Shown piece by piece: positions 43,836 through 55,860 of a DNA stretch of 64,000 nucleotides. Both the position numbers and the translations under genes were made by a program. Each line of letters begins with the position of its first letter. Position 1 is the stretch's first letter. Source of the DNA: Zopfochytrium polystomum (lineage: Eukaryota; Chytridiomycota; Chytridiomycetes; Chytridiales; Chytridiaceae); assembly GCA_025765615.1 (NCBI GenBank), contig JAIVFJ010000003.1:558001-622000 (forward strand). The letters run 5' to 3'. The notes under the pieces were generated by a model, which was given only the letters and a program-made list of their open reading frames with translations, ran no database searches and had not been told where the DNA came from.

Positions 43836-46800
43836 ATGGCGAGCCACGCCATCGCCAGCGGCTTCGTGTTCCCGTGCGACGGCGACGGCGACGGCCACGA
43901 TGACGGCCACTACTCGGCTGCAGGTTTCCTTTCCGACGCGAACGAGGACGGCGAAGACGCCCAAGACGTCGCCGCAAATGAGCTCGATCGCGAAGCTCAA
44001 GCTCTGGCCGCCCGAGTGCTCCTCGTGGTAGGCCTGTCCTCAACCCCGCGCGTCAAGGACTTCAGCCTGATACCGCAAGACTCGCGATTGACAGCGTTGG
44101 CGAGACGCCTTGATCGCCTCGCCATCCGGTCGTCGCGGCCCTTCATGGCCGCCGTCGTTGGCCACCTGCCGTACACGATCGTCCAACGCCTCGTCACCCT
44201 CGTCTTTTTCCCGGATCGCCGCGAAACCGAGACTGTCGACTCTGCGGGGTTCGTCGAGCACCTGCTGTTTCTGCTGGCAACAGCGCTGCCCGCGCCTGCG
44301 TGCGACGCACTCCCCAATCTGAGGGAATGCTTGATGAACGCGGACGCGCTGCACCAGAGCCTGCTGCGTACGACAAAGGCCGCCGTGAGCGAGTTTTCGT
44401 CGCCGCACGCGCAAACGGCCGAGACTTTGCCGGCGTTCCCAGTGTTCGGACAGACCGGAAATGCCCAGGTTTGCGCAAGCTTGCTTTTCCGTCCGCGCTG
44501 CTCATGACCCCACCCCAACCGCAAACTCATCTCACGCTTGCAGGACGCCTTCCGTCGGCGACCTCTCGAGACCCGCGAAGCGAAGCATCCTTACTTGCCC
44601 GAAAGCTCTGGCGCGGAAACCGACACCACACCTCGACGGAGACGCCAGAGGGCGGCTCGCAACTTTGCAGCCGACACCAACGCCTGCCCCGGCCACCGCT
44701 CCGTCGTTGCGACCCTCGAAATGTTCCAGCGCGCCTTCCGCGTCTTCACCCTTGGCCTCGTCGACGACGCCGGCCTCGCCCGCGACAGGGCTGTCGTCGC
44801 CGGCGGCGCCGTCGCGGCCTGCCTCCACCCCTGGCCGCCCCGCCTCCGCCGCCTCTGGCTGCGCGAGAAAACGCAGCATCCACCTCCTCCGCTCCGGATT
44901 CCGCGGCCGCCTGCCGCCCGAAATCGTCCAGGCTGTCGACCGGCTGGCCGCCTGGACCGACTCGCAGACGGTCGAGCTCGACAGGGCCCTGTTCGAGCAC
45001 CTCTGCAGGTCCGAGTCGCCGTACGGTTCCAGCGACATTGACGTGTTTTTCGTGTGTCCCGAGGGCGCGATGGATGTTTCTGCCGCGTGTCGGACGTTGC
45101 CAAAGGTGCAAGCTGCGGTTGTTAGGAATCGGCAGGCGGTGGATGTCAGAAAGTTTTTGGACAGCGAGGAGCACGAGAACCATTGGGTGTTCAGTGACTT
45201 GGACCATCGTTACGACTGGTTCACCGAAACGATAAGCGGCGAACGCCGGTACAGCAGCAGGTATAGCTGGCACGGTGGATCACCAGAGTACCAACGGGAT
45301 GAGCGAGGTTGGTCGCCCATAATGCTGGAAAGATTGCGAGCCAGGCTACGTTTGTTGTGGACTGTGCGGACAACAAACTCTGTCACCGTCACAGGCGTTC
45401 ATCCAGTTCGGCACACTCAGTTGATGCTGCCAGTTGTTCGCTCAGCAGAGCAGGTATGGTTTTTGTGCGTGCCAGGAATATTTGATTGACAGCTACAGGT
45501 TATTCACACCTTTGACCTCGACTGTGTATGTGTATTTTATGATGGCTCGCAAGTTTACGCTTCACCGTGCGTCTCTCTTCTCTCTGGTTGTCGTCTCTTT
45601 GACGGAATCGGCCACTTACCAATAGTTTTTCAGACGGTCGCTCCGAGCGTTCAACACCCGGACAAATTTCGTTGATCTTCGATCGATCCAAGACAAGCCT
45701 CGCGCACTGCGGATGGTGAAGTACCGCGACCGCGGGTTTGCCACTGCCGTGTTTGACATTTGCAGGCACGACCCCAGATGCGACGTGCGCGCTACAGCGA
45801 GCATTCGCAGCATAATTCAACGGGCTTTCCCAGAGAAACTAGTCAACCGTAGCCATGGACCCAACGTCAGAACGGATGCATTTCCGGTCCCACTGGATCC
45901 CGACGACAACCCGGGTTTGGGACCACCATTGAAGCATCTGCGCTTAATTGGAATGGACTATGTAAAGAGCATCTCAATTTCTATTCTTCTTGAGGTTGAA
46001 TAAAAAACTGACCCACGCCCAAATTTGTAGGTACCCGCCCCACTTGTTTACGGTGAGATAATCGGCGCCTCCGAGCTTTGCGAACAGATTAAAATCCTGG
46101 AGAGTGGAAGATACGAGTTCGATGTCGAACGCAACGACATTCGCAAATTTACGCCCGTTCTACGGAGGCTGCCCTACGCGATAACAAGCGATCCGATCAA
46201 ATTTTCAAACTGTCTGATGGATCCGCAGGGAAAGCTTATCGCAATGCAGTTCAAATTTGTCAAAGATGGCTGGCTCGATCGGCGACTTTATGTTGCGACT
46301 GCACTGCAATTTTGCTACATGTGCAAGAAAGGAGTCGAAGCCGGGCTGCAGGCCGAGCGCAACACCCATGAGCCTCAAAGCCCGAGGCACGATGATGAGT
46401 TAGATGAGGACGAAGAATATTGGGATGACTCGCCATCGGAATGGGACGACGGCTCCGAGGCAGACTCGTCGCCAGAGTCGGCACAACATCCCGCGGCCAG
46501 GACTTCCGTCAGCCCCGGAGATGAGTACGACAGCTTCTCTGAACAATCCATCGTCGAGCGACACCCTAGGTTACCCACGCCGGCCCCTCGCCAAATTCCG
46601 CTCTGCCCAACCTGCGCCGCCATCAACGCTCAGAAGCGCGCGGAGACGACAGAGCTGCGTGGCGCCACCGCCGTCGTCGTCGGCGGCCAGCGAAAAGTCG
46701 GTCGCTGCGTCGTCCTGCGGCTCCTGCGCATGGGCGCCACCGTCCACGCCACCACGCAGCTTCCGCGCCTGCTCCTGGCGGCTCTGCGCAAGGAGCCCGA

Positions 46801-47705
46801 CGCGGAGGCGTGGTGGGACCGAGTCCGCGTGCACCAGCTGGACCTGACGGATGCTGGCGCTGTGGTGCGGCTCGCGCAGTGGATGGCGAGTTCGTTGCCG
46901 AGGCTGGATATGCTGGTGCAGCTCGCGGCGCAGAAGGCCGTCCGCCAGGAGGCAAGACGATGGCAGAGGCTGGCTGCACGCTGATGCTGAGGCGGCGGGA
47001 ACCGTGGACGCGGAATTCGTGCGGCCGTGGGTGCGGACAGAGGTTGGCGTTGAAATGCAAGATTCGGCGGAAGTCGTGCGCGGCCTCGGTGACCTGCTGC
47101 GCGAAGCCACCGTTGCCACCAAACTGGGCAGCCCCGAGTCGGACTGCGGTTGTGGCGGTGGCGGCGAGCGTCCTAGCGCCCGCCATCTTTTTGCAAAAGC
47201 TGCGGCCGCTCCTCGCTGCGTCCGCGCGGAACCCTCGGTCGCCGACCCACCGCGTGCCGGCGTCGTTCGTCGTCACCGTTCTAGCCGCGGCTCGCTGCGG
47301 CCGAGTCGAGGGCCCTCCGCCGAGCTGTGGCTGCTGCGTGGGATTGGACGCGGTGTGCGTGTCCGGCGGCGTGGGTGGTGGCGGCGACGGTACGCCGTCC
47401 AACTACGCGGCCATGGCGGCAGCGGCACTGGGTCGGCTGACGCAGAGCCGTCGCCGGTCCGCTGGCGGCGGAGGGCATCTACTTGTCGGCGGTGGACGCG
47501 GGCTGGGTGTCGGGACCACCGCCCGTGGCGGTGCCGGTGCTGGGCAAGCCCAAATGGGGTGCGGCGAAGGCGACCAAGGTTTTGCCGCCGCTCACGGCGG
47601 AGGACGGTGCGGCGCGGGTGGCTGGACCCCGTGGTGCGCGGCGTGAACGAGGGCGTGCTGTTTAGCGGCGTGCTGTTGCGTAACTTTGAGGAGGCGGCGT
47701 GGTGA
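43836..47705 (+). CDS. Nucleotidyltransferase-like protein fused to zinc-ribbon SDR
   Basis: ATG at 43836 opens a 210-residue exon of unknown fold, intron 44469-44543. Then comes a nucleotidyltransferase-like core: VVAGGAVAACL (the GG/GS helix) and, one extra base later, SPYGSSDIDVFFV (the DxD). After an intron at 45454-45498 comes VIHTFDLDCVCVFYDGSQVYASP, then LRAFNTRTNFVDL and MVKYRDRGFATAV. I recall the same order (FDxDCxxxxYDG, N-x-VD, RL-KY-RGF) in a eukaryotic family of unknown function. A 36-nt intron (45995-46030) leads to an SDR: CYMC and LCPTC flank an acidic insert (zinc ribbon), then ELRGATAVVVGGQRKVG (cofactor loop), VHQLDLTDAG, LDMLVQLAAQKAVRQ, SNYAAMAAAALGRLT, YLSAVDAGWVSG, PPLTAEDGAARV and LDPVVRG. 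Five extra bases are inferred (near 44860, 46951, 47141, 47460, 47620). The NTase tail and SDR head share one open frame (46217-46984), so the fusion is not a frame artefact. Confidence 0.7.
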
Positions 47706-48198
47706 CTGAGAGACCGGGCGGGCTTTATGAAATTTGAGGAACTCCTCCCCAGTGGTCAGTGGTCTGTCTAAACGGGCACATCGACAGTGTTCGAGGCCGC
47801 CTTGTATTGAACAAGAGCTTAACGAGAATTGCGCGCGATCGCCTCAGTCGAGTGCACTGCATAGAATACCCCCTGGCCGCACAAGCTTGACGATAGTATT
47901 TGAAAGTGTGGACGCACAGTGCAACAAACAAGTAGGTCAGAATGACGCCATCACTCTTTTCGCCGACAGATTGAAATTGAATGGATTATCAATTGTCGTG
48001 TGACTGACTGACTGAGCCGACAGAGATCGGGCACGTTGCTTGCGAAACACACAATCTCCAACTGAACTCTGACAGTCCCGACCCTGTCCCCGGTTTCCGC
48101 TCCGTTCTACCCTGCGGGCCCACCCCGCCTTGGCATAACTTGACGGCTTGCGCTCTTTCGCCTTTTGCGCGTGCGTTCTCATCGGCCCCTGAAGTCGA
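47706..48198. other. Intergenic, no gene seen
   Basis: About 490 bases between two plus-strand genes. A short TGAC tandem lies near 48000-48013. Nothing else recognised. Confidence 0.4.
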
Positions 48199-51100
48199 AT
48201 GGAGCATAGCTCGCCCCGCAGTGGCGGCGATGGTGGCGATCATCCTGCTGGTGGCGCAATCATCCTAGGGGCCGACGGCGATCTGCTGCACTTGCACAAG
48301 CCGCCTCCTCGGCGACCCGGTGGATCGTCCGCTGCGCACTACCCAAGGCATCCATCAAGATCGCGATGGCCTGGACGACGTCGACGACGATGAGGACGAG
48401 GACTTTCAAGATGCGCCGGACAGCGCGGGGTCGTCGCCCAATTCGCTGCTGACGTCGTCCCTTCGGAAAGAGGCTGCTGCTGCAGCCGAGAGCGGCTCGA
48501 CAAACAACAGCCGATCCAGCCAGGGAGCAGCGCCGAAGGTCTTCGACCTCGCCCACTCCTTCTCAACGCGAGGGAACGCCTCCGCTTCCCGCCTACTCGC
48601 CCTCGCTGCAAACTCCACCCACCTCCCTTTCCCTTCCTGAACAACACCCACCGATCCTCAGCCCGGATCTGCCCCCGCGACCTGTGAAGCCGCGCCCTCA
48701 ATCCTGGGAGGCTGGATTTACGCGACCTCCCACTCCACCCCGCCCCATCCGTCGGAGTGGACCGGCTGGGAGCTCTGATTCTGTTGCATTAACCTCGACA
48801 ACGTTGCTTAATGCGGATCCCGAACGATCAGCCCGCTCATCAGAGGCTGCGTCCAAGCTCTCCAAGTCCTCACCTTCTTCTGTACGCAATAGCACCTCGA
48901 TTATCGCGGATAAGCCGTTGAGGCCTCCGCCAGTACCACCTGGAAAAATTTTCAGAAGGCAAGGCTTCACAGATGGCGGAATCGATGCAGACCGTGAGGA
49001 TGATGAAGACGTTGATGACGATGTTCTAGATGACGATGACGAGAACCGCCCGGACCGGTCGAGCATGGCTTCTTTCCGCACATCCCCACCAGCATACCGG
49101 AGACGACGGCTTGCGCGCGCCTCTTCCCGTCGGCCTTCCTGGCAAGCCTCGCAGCCACATCATCGTTTTTCCCACCAAGGCCAACGCCAATTGCAACCAT
49201 CCGCAACCCTGCACCATAGGGGCATTCCAACTGGTCACGAAGGCTCGGACCAGTGGAACAGGGAGCATCACTCCCATCCACAGGAGCAGCAAAGCCGAAG
49301 GCGTGCACTCAGTGGGCGCCATACGGAGGAGATGAGGGAACGAAATAGCCGAGACGACGACGCCCTCAGGGTCGCACAGTCCGTTCCGCACTCGACTTCT
49401 TCGCTTCAGTATTCGGCTTTGCGTCCTCACCCAGACTACATCCAGCAGCAGCGTCTCTCCACCTCATCGTCTGACTCTTCGACACGTGCTGTCCGCGGAC
49501 GTGGCCTTCGAAGCTTAAGAAGTCATGGGCCGCCGAGAGGGTACGGTGAGACCGTCGAGGATGAAGATGAGTACGAAAGGGAAGGACAACCCGACCTGGC
49601 TCTTGATTGAAAGGGGTCCTGAGGAGGTTCTGGTTTTGATGGACCCCGAAACCGGAGAGTGGCGAAGAGTTGGCGGGGCTAGTCTCGACCCGGATGCTCG
49701 GTAAGCAGTCAACATTTGCCCCCAACTGCTTTTATTTTTTTTTTTTTGATCGAATCCGTGCGTAGATGGCGGGGCCAACAAACAGCCGGTGTACCGCTTG
49801 AACCTTCGCGAAGTCAAAGCTCCCGTCGCTCCAACCTAGCACTCCGAACAGCAGTGTCTAGTCACCGCAATCGACCACCGCCGCGGCCTCGGTATCCAGA
49901 TTCATTCCAAGTCTCATCCGTTTCGTCCTCATCTTCTGCAGATACGTCTCCTTGGAGTTCCGGTGATATCGTGTATCCCCCCTCTTCCCGTTGGTCAGAG
50001 GAGTTTGAGCGCACAAATGCGGCACTTGGACCCAGCGATGCGAGAACGCATTTTGGACGCTGAAGCTGCAGCCTGGAGAACAGCACCAGTCGATCCGAGA
50101 TATGACGGGCTTGGCCCCGTAGATCATGTTCGATATGCCGTGCCGGCTCCAGCCTCCAGCCGGTCTTCTCAATCATCCCGTCCCGCCTCTCCGTTCTCGA
50201 CCGTGTCATCCCCGCCTTTGGGACCTCAGCTCCCAGAGGGCGTTTTCCATTCGAATGATCGAACACCATTACGATCCGGTGTGATTTTGCCGGCACTTTC
50301 AGGCAATTCTACGCAACAGTGGAATGACTGGTGGGCAACAGACCGATTAGGCGCTGACGGAACCCGCTTCGATCGACCTTCTGGCCCCCTCAATATCGCC
50401 TCGTCTCCTCCGCTTTCTCCGCGTCGTCCGCGCCGCACTCCCTCCCCCACCGCCTGCTGTGGCACTCACATCCCAAGCCGTTCTGGAGCCAAAGGCAGTT
50501 CCCGCGTCAGCTGCACATTCTTCTGATCAAACCTCCCCTCCAGTCTTGCCTGACCGATCGCATCCTCGCACAGCCGCGAATGCAGCACCCGTGTGGCTAC
50601 GCCGTATATTGATCCGCTCCCTAGCTGTTACCTTCCAGCTCTCACTTTACGCTTCACTGATAGCCGTCGCAGTCGCCATCCGCAACCCCGACGCAACAGC
50701 ATCCGTCGTGCGGAGGCTCCAATCCCGCGTTGAATCCGCCGTCGTCGCCTTCTTGGCTGCTGCCGGAAGGCTGGCGGCCCAGTCAGGCGTAGCCTGGTCC
50801 GGTACCGAGCTGCCGTTGCTGCCAGCCCCGCCACCGCCGCCGCCGCCGCTGGACCCACCGCCCCTGCCGCACTGGCGCGAGCGGCTGTTGGTCGCCGCCG
50901 CGAGAATGCTCTTTGGTGTCACAGTCCACGTCGTCGGCGAACCGGTCGCCGCCGCCGGCGGCATCGAAGGCCCAGTCGCGGCAACGGAGTCTGGCATCGA
51001 CGCGGCGGCGACCGCAGCCGCGGCGTCGTCGTCCGCGAATGTAGCCGGCGAGACGGCCACTAAACTGGCTGCCGCTGCCGCGGCGGCGGCGGCAACGGCG

Positions 51101-51334
51101 GTCGCGTCGTCTTCGTCGTCGTCCGTGGCGCCAGCCGATGCGGCCGCGCTCATCCGTCAACTCGCGCCCGAAGCGGCGGCGGCCACTGTGGCAGACGCGG
51201 TGGACTCTGGCGCCGGTGCGGACGCCGTGGTCGCCGAAGGCAGGCTCGTTGCGGCTGTTGCGGACCTCGCGCGGCGCGTCGGCGGTGCTTTCGAGGGGAT
51301 CGAAGGGTGGTGGAGGGGATGGCCGAAACCGTGA
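48199..51334 (+). CDS. Unrecognised Ser/Arg- and Ala-rich single-span membrane protein
   Basis: I do not recognise this protein. ATG at 48199.  The frame steps by one extra base near 48330, 48620, 49580, 50015 and 50440; with those steps it is open for about 1,000 residues. Order: an acidic DDVDDDEDEDF stretch, Ser/Pro-rich and Arg-rich low-complexity sequence, a short conserved-looking core near 49590-49700 (NPTWLLIERGPEEVLVLMDP, ETGEWRRVGG), an intron with GTAAGC at 49701 and TAG near 49765, then MRHLDPAMRERILDAEAAAW. One hydrophobic segment follows at about 50600-50690 (LAVTFQLSLYASLIAVAVAI), then an Ala-rich C-terminal region with a polyproline run, ending GWWRGWPKP. A membrane-anchored, mostly disordered protein is the best description. 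Confidence 0.55.
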
Positions 51335-51917
51335 TTGAGGCCTTCGTCTTTTATGAAACATGCTTGCGTCTGTTTTGAATAGTTTGCGGGGTCTGTTGGT
51401 ATTGGATCTCGCTTCTTTTTCCCCGAAGCGCGTGTCGTGGGCTTTTCAACGGCATTCGCTTTGGTGACATTTAGTATTTGTTGTTGAGCTACCCTCGCAA
51501 TTGCTTTTGGTTTTCATTATTTTATGATTTTGAAAGATAGGAAGAACGAGCTTCATTTGGTTCATACTACCTTTTGTCCGGCGGGCTCTGGGTTAGAAGC
51601 TTGAAGCACTAACTCATAAAGAGATGGACGGGGGAAAAAAAAAATTTTGTGTTTCGCGACGCTCTGCTCGCGTGCCCGCGTCGGGCTATTATCGACACCG
51701 TTTCGAACGCGTCGCACGGCTCGCACCCCCCTTAACGCACCTCACCTTTCATCTGATCGCCGATCGCCGCGCGCCCTTCGCTTTCGCGCCCGCAATACCC
51801 TGAAGCCAAGCCGACCGCCCGCGATTCGCCCAACCCGAGGCGAACCTTCAACACCAACGACGCGCCCCGGCCACCACAACAGGAAGGAAACAGCCAGGCA
51901 GAGTCGACAAAAAAAGA
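51335..51917. other. Intergenic, no gene seen
   Basis: T-rich at first (probable 3' untranslated region), then GC-rich with C-rich leader before the next ATG. An A-run lies at 51636-51645. No gene recognised. Confidence 0.4.
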
Positions 51918-54824
51918 ATGGCCGGCCTCACCACCCTCGGCTTCGCCGCAAAGTCCCAAAAGACCGTCAAAACCCACCTCCTGGTGCCCGCCTGACCTCC
52001 CCGCCGCCATGGCCCGCCACGGCGACCCGCGCTTCGTCCGCGCAGACGACTCGCACCGCGCCGCCATGCGCGAGATGCTGTATGGAAGCGGGAGGACCGT
52101 TGTGCCGCTGGGTACGTTTGGAGTGCACCCCGACCGTGATGTCTTTGTGGGGGGTTCTGCCCTTCCCTACTCTCGCCATGCAAAGAAGATCACCTTACGA
52201 AGGGCGGAATGAAAAAAAAAAAAAAAGGGACAACCACACGCGCCGTTGGAGCGCACTACGCGAATTATGCGGACGAGACGCCGCCGCCCGGGAACCGTGC
52301 TGGGACTACGTTTGCCGCGGCGTTTCCGCCGAAAGCGGTGGAGCAGGCTACGAGGGCTGAGGACGCTGCGTTCAAGGGGGAGCGTGAGTTGTTCTGATCA
52401 TTATTATTATTTTGGGGTAGAGGCTTGGTTTATTCTCCAAGGGCTGTTCCTTAACAGAGACCAAAAAAATGCACCCCCCGCAGACTCGAACTTTATCAAG
52501 GAGTCTCACTTCACGATCCGCGGCTACGGCGCCGAGGACGCCATCGAGACCGTCACCTCGCACCGCAGGGATTTTCCGCGAAAGTCGGTGAAGGTGGGCT
52601 TGCTGTCGTGTTCGCGATCCCCCTGCACTCGTTTCCCCCCTCGATTCTGATTATGAAGCATTTTTTCTACTACGCGCGCACGTGTTCCTACCAGCTTGAA
52701 AGGATTGCAGGACCAGGATCGGTGAGGCTGAACCCGCTTTTTCGTCGCCCACGTTTTCGCTCACATTTTTGCACTTCTTCCAACCCGTCAGCTGTATCCG
52801 CCGATTTTTCGGGACGAGCAGGTTGCTCCAAAGTACAACTCCGAGTATGGCACGCAGTTCGAAACGGTGGGTTTTCGTGGGGCTGGTGGGAGCACCGTGA
52901 AATTTTCTTTAGACCAACCTCCATCCCTTCGCAAAAAAAGGAAATGCACACTTCTAACGAGCATCTGTTGTTTCTGTTCGCACTCCTGCCGCTTTTCTCG
53001 CTGATCCACCCAAAAAGGCGCACAACGCCTACCCTAAACACGTCGTCGTTGACGGCACCCGCAGCCATTTTGAATTTGGTAACGACGATGACGAAGTCAC
53101 CTCTCCGAGTGCACTGGACACTGCAAAATGGTCGTCGATCACGGCGAAAAACTTTCGCCCGCCGCGACCTTCGGCGCACACCAAGGCTCGGGCCGTGTTT
53201 GAGCGGGCAGAGAACAAGCAGAGCACTGCCGTCGGCAGCGTCGATGGGGAGAAGGTGGAGATGCGATCGACGCAGGCGAGAGGTAGGGGTTTCATCTCAA
53301 CTGGAAGTTGAACTTAAAAGATTCGCCTGTGATGAAGACTTCTCGATGGTCCCGGATTTGGACTGGTCGTCGCTGACCGTGGACAATACCCAGACGGTCA
53401 AGGATCTCAAGTCGACCCATTTCACGGTAAGGAGAACATTATCTCTTCGATATCGATCCATTAAAAATTAACGTTGTCGTTTCGCACTTATTCAGCTCGG
53501 CACACTGCGCACACCGCAGTTCGCCTCCCAATACCAGTCATCCTACGTCACCCCTCCTCCCCGCACCCGTACTCCCAAACCCACCCACGCTCCCTCATCC
53601 ATCCACTTCGACCCCGACGACGGCCCCACGCCCTCATCGCCAGCCACCTCCACCACATTCCGCCGCCGCAACGACTACCCAGACCCGGCGGGCCACACTG
53701 GCTCCCTCGCGCGAGACAGCCGCCGCACCGCAGCCGCCCTCAAGCACTCGCAGACCGCGTCCGCGATCCCGCTCGACGGCCCGGCGTCGGAGTCCGCCGA
53801 AGGCGCCGCCGGCACCCGCAGCTGCGGCGGCGACGCAGCCGGCTGGCCGCCCCGCCGCTCCGTCTCCCACGCTGCCTACCCCCCGCCGAACCCGCCCGCC
53901 CGCCCGCACCGGCCGCCGCCCCAGCCGCGCTCCGACCCCGTCGCGGACCCCGACGGCCCGCGCCGCATCGCCGCCGCCTCCGCCTCCCGCGACGCGTTCC
54001 CCGCGTACGTCGCAACCGCGGACGACACGAGCAGCGGTGGCGTCGAACCTGCTGTGGCGGCGGGGGTGCGCGATGCGTTTCGAGAGCGCGCGGCGCTGCG
54101 TGACGAGGCGAAGGTGTTTATTGCCGCGCACCATTTCGCGCTGCGAGGCGGCGCCGCTGACGGGAGGGGGCTCAGCGGTGTTGGAGACGGTACGCCAGGA
54201 CTGGCGCGGGCGTCCGAGGGGTGGGGAAGGGCCGTCATGGCAGCGGGTACACCGCGGAGGGTGGTTCCGGTTCAGACGAGGGATTTGGGGTTTGCGAGCA
54301 CGTTGGGGAATACCGTCACGAGGTGAGAGGGGTCTCCCCACAACTTCTGCATTCCTCTGGAGTCTCTTCATTTGAGATCCCTGACGTCAAAACACCCCTC
54401 GCCGACGTTTTCTCCGGTTCTTCCCCCCACCCACAATCACGCGGCGCAAAACTTTAAAAGGTACCCGATGGCGTCCGACACCTTTGGGTCCGTTACCGCA
54501 ACATCCTACAAGCGCCACCCGCCGTCGGCAGCCGCGGCAGCCGCGGCCATCCCTGCCGCCGGCGCCGCCGCCGGTGCCGTGGACCAAAGGAGCGACCACC
54601 ACGCGACCGCCGCGGACCGCCTGGGGCTCCTCATGTCGTGCCAATGCGACGACGACGAGAACAGCGCGGGAGGCAGCGGCGGGTGCACCGGCGCCCCGTC
54701 GGCGACCGAGACGCGTCGGGCGTTCGTCCCTCCCGAGGTCATGCGGGTCATGCAAGGGCCGCGCGGGGTCCGTACGCAGGCGGGGGTTGCGGGTGGAAAT
54801 GAGGGCGTCCTGGTGCTGGTATGA
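51918..54824 (+). CDS. Candidate axonemal microtubule-associated protein
   Basis: Eight exons fit: 51918-52111, 52252-52383, 52484-52593, 52695-52721 (27 nt), 52792-52866, 53018-53426, 53496-54324 and 54461-54824, all GT-AG with compatible phases. T51993 and one G near 53285 are extra bases. The protein has repeated short blocks: SNFIKESHFTIRGYG, SHRRDFPRK, PKYNSEYGTQFET, RSHFEFGND, SSITAKNFRPP, KDLKSTHFTLGT, FASQYQSSYVTPPP, FIAAHHFAL and SVTATSYKRHPP. Spaced HF, SxY and TSY motifs of this kind are typical of ciliary microtubule binders (SAXO and PPP1R32-like proteins). The family call is an inference from motif style, not from a full alignment. If right, it implies a flagellate life stage. 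The last exon is Ala-rich with CQCDDDE and ends at 54822-54824. Confidence 0.5.
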
Positions 54825-55670
54825 ACTGGTGTGGTTACGTCGTGCGAGCGGGTTAGGGGAATGGGGGCGAGCCCACTACGTGGTGTTCGAAGAGCCTGAC
54901 AATTGAAGGCGGTGGAGAAGGCTGTGTCAGGAAACAACGCAGAGGGCTCATTTTGAGCAGCTGTGGTTTGCAGAGCCCGGCCAGAAAGAAGAGACAGAAA
55001 GATGAAAGAATAGGTTTGGTTGAACCTTGCTTGAAGTTGGTGAAAATCAGGTTGGTGCTGGTCTGGGCAAGGGTTGTGCCGAAGCTTAGGGCAACGGCCT
55101 TGGTTGCCCTAAATAGAATTGCGATGTTTGATGTAGCATGATTGGACTACTCCCTTGAGGCCGAACACCAGGTGGGTCCTACAACATAATGCTGCTGTTC
55201 TCATCTGTTTTGATACCGAGAGAAGCCTGAGAAGAGGAGTAAGAAGAAAAACACCGAAACACCGAAAAAAAAAAAACAGGAAAAATAAAACTGTGGGCCA
55301 AAAATTTCGCTAAATTTTTCTGTGTTCCTGGGAGCCCTAAGTGGCATTAATATGCTCAGCTCATCACAATCAAACACCTGAATATATTCAAAATTGACTG
55401 ACATTGTTGGTTTTCCTCAAAGCATACTTTGTCATACCAATGAGAGGAGAAAAAGTAAAAGCTTGTCGACGCTCAAAAAATCCACCATGTCAGGAAAAAG
55501 CAAAAGTGGAATTGGAATGGAGCTGTAGCCATGAGCCAAAACAAACCATTTTTAGACAAAAGTCCTCACAAGCCCCACTGTTTAATTTGTATCTATGCTG
55601 CTCTGAAGAAGAACCGGTACTGTCCCCATGAGTTAGCACAACTGTGACATTTCTTCATCCACTAAAATCA
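54825..55670. other. Intergenic, start of AT-richer, CpG-poor DNA
   Basis: Base use changes clearly here: CpG becomes rare and A/T rises. No gene seen, only short frames. An A-run lies at 55265-55276. Confidence 0.45.
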
Positions 55671-55860
55671 TCAATGAGACTGTAGTTCTGCACAAGCTTG
55701 AAGGAAATTCACAACCTCATTGTGTCCATTCCTTGCAGCAATGACCAAGGATGTTTCCCCCTCTGGGTGCAGGCAGCTCATTGGCACAATCATCTAGCAA
55801 ACACTTGACCACACTTCCAAATGGCCATTCTGTGATGCAAGATGGAGTGGAGTCCACTTA
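55671..55860 (-). pseudogene. Ankyrin-repeat gene, 3' part cut off by the retrotransposon
   Basis: Minus-strand reading from the LTR edge gives KWTPLHLASQNGHLEV, then, after a one-base break, VVKCLLDDCANE, then ETSLVIAARNGHNEVVNFLQACAE and a stop at 55673-55671. These are consecutive ankyrin repeats (TPLHxA-x-x-GH-x-x-VV-x-x-LL). The repeat's Lys-Trp codons are split by the insertion; the other half is at 58952. Confidence 0.8.
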
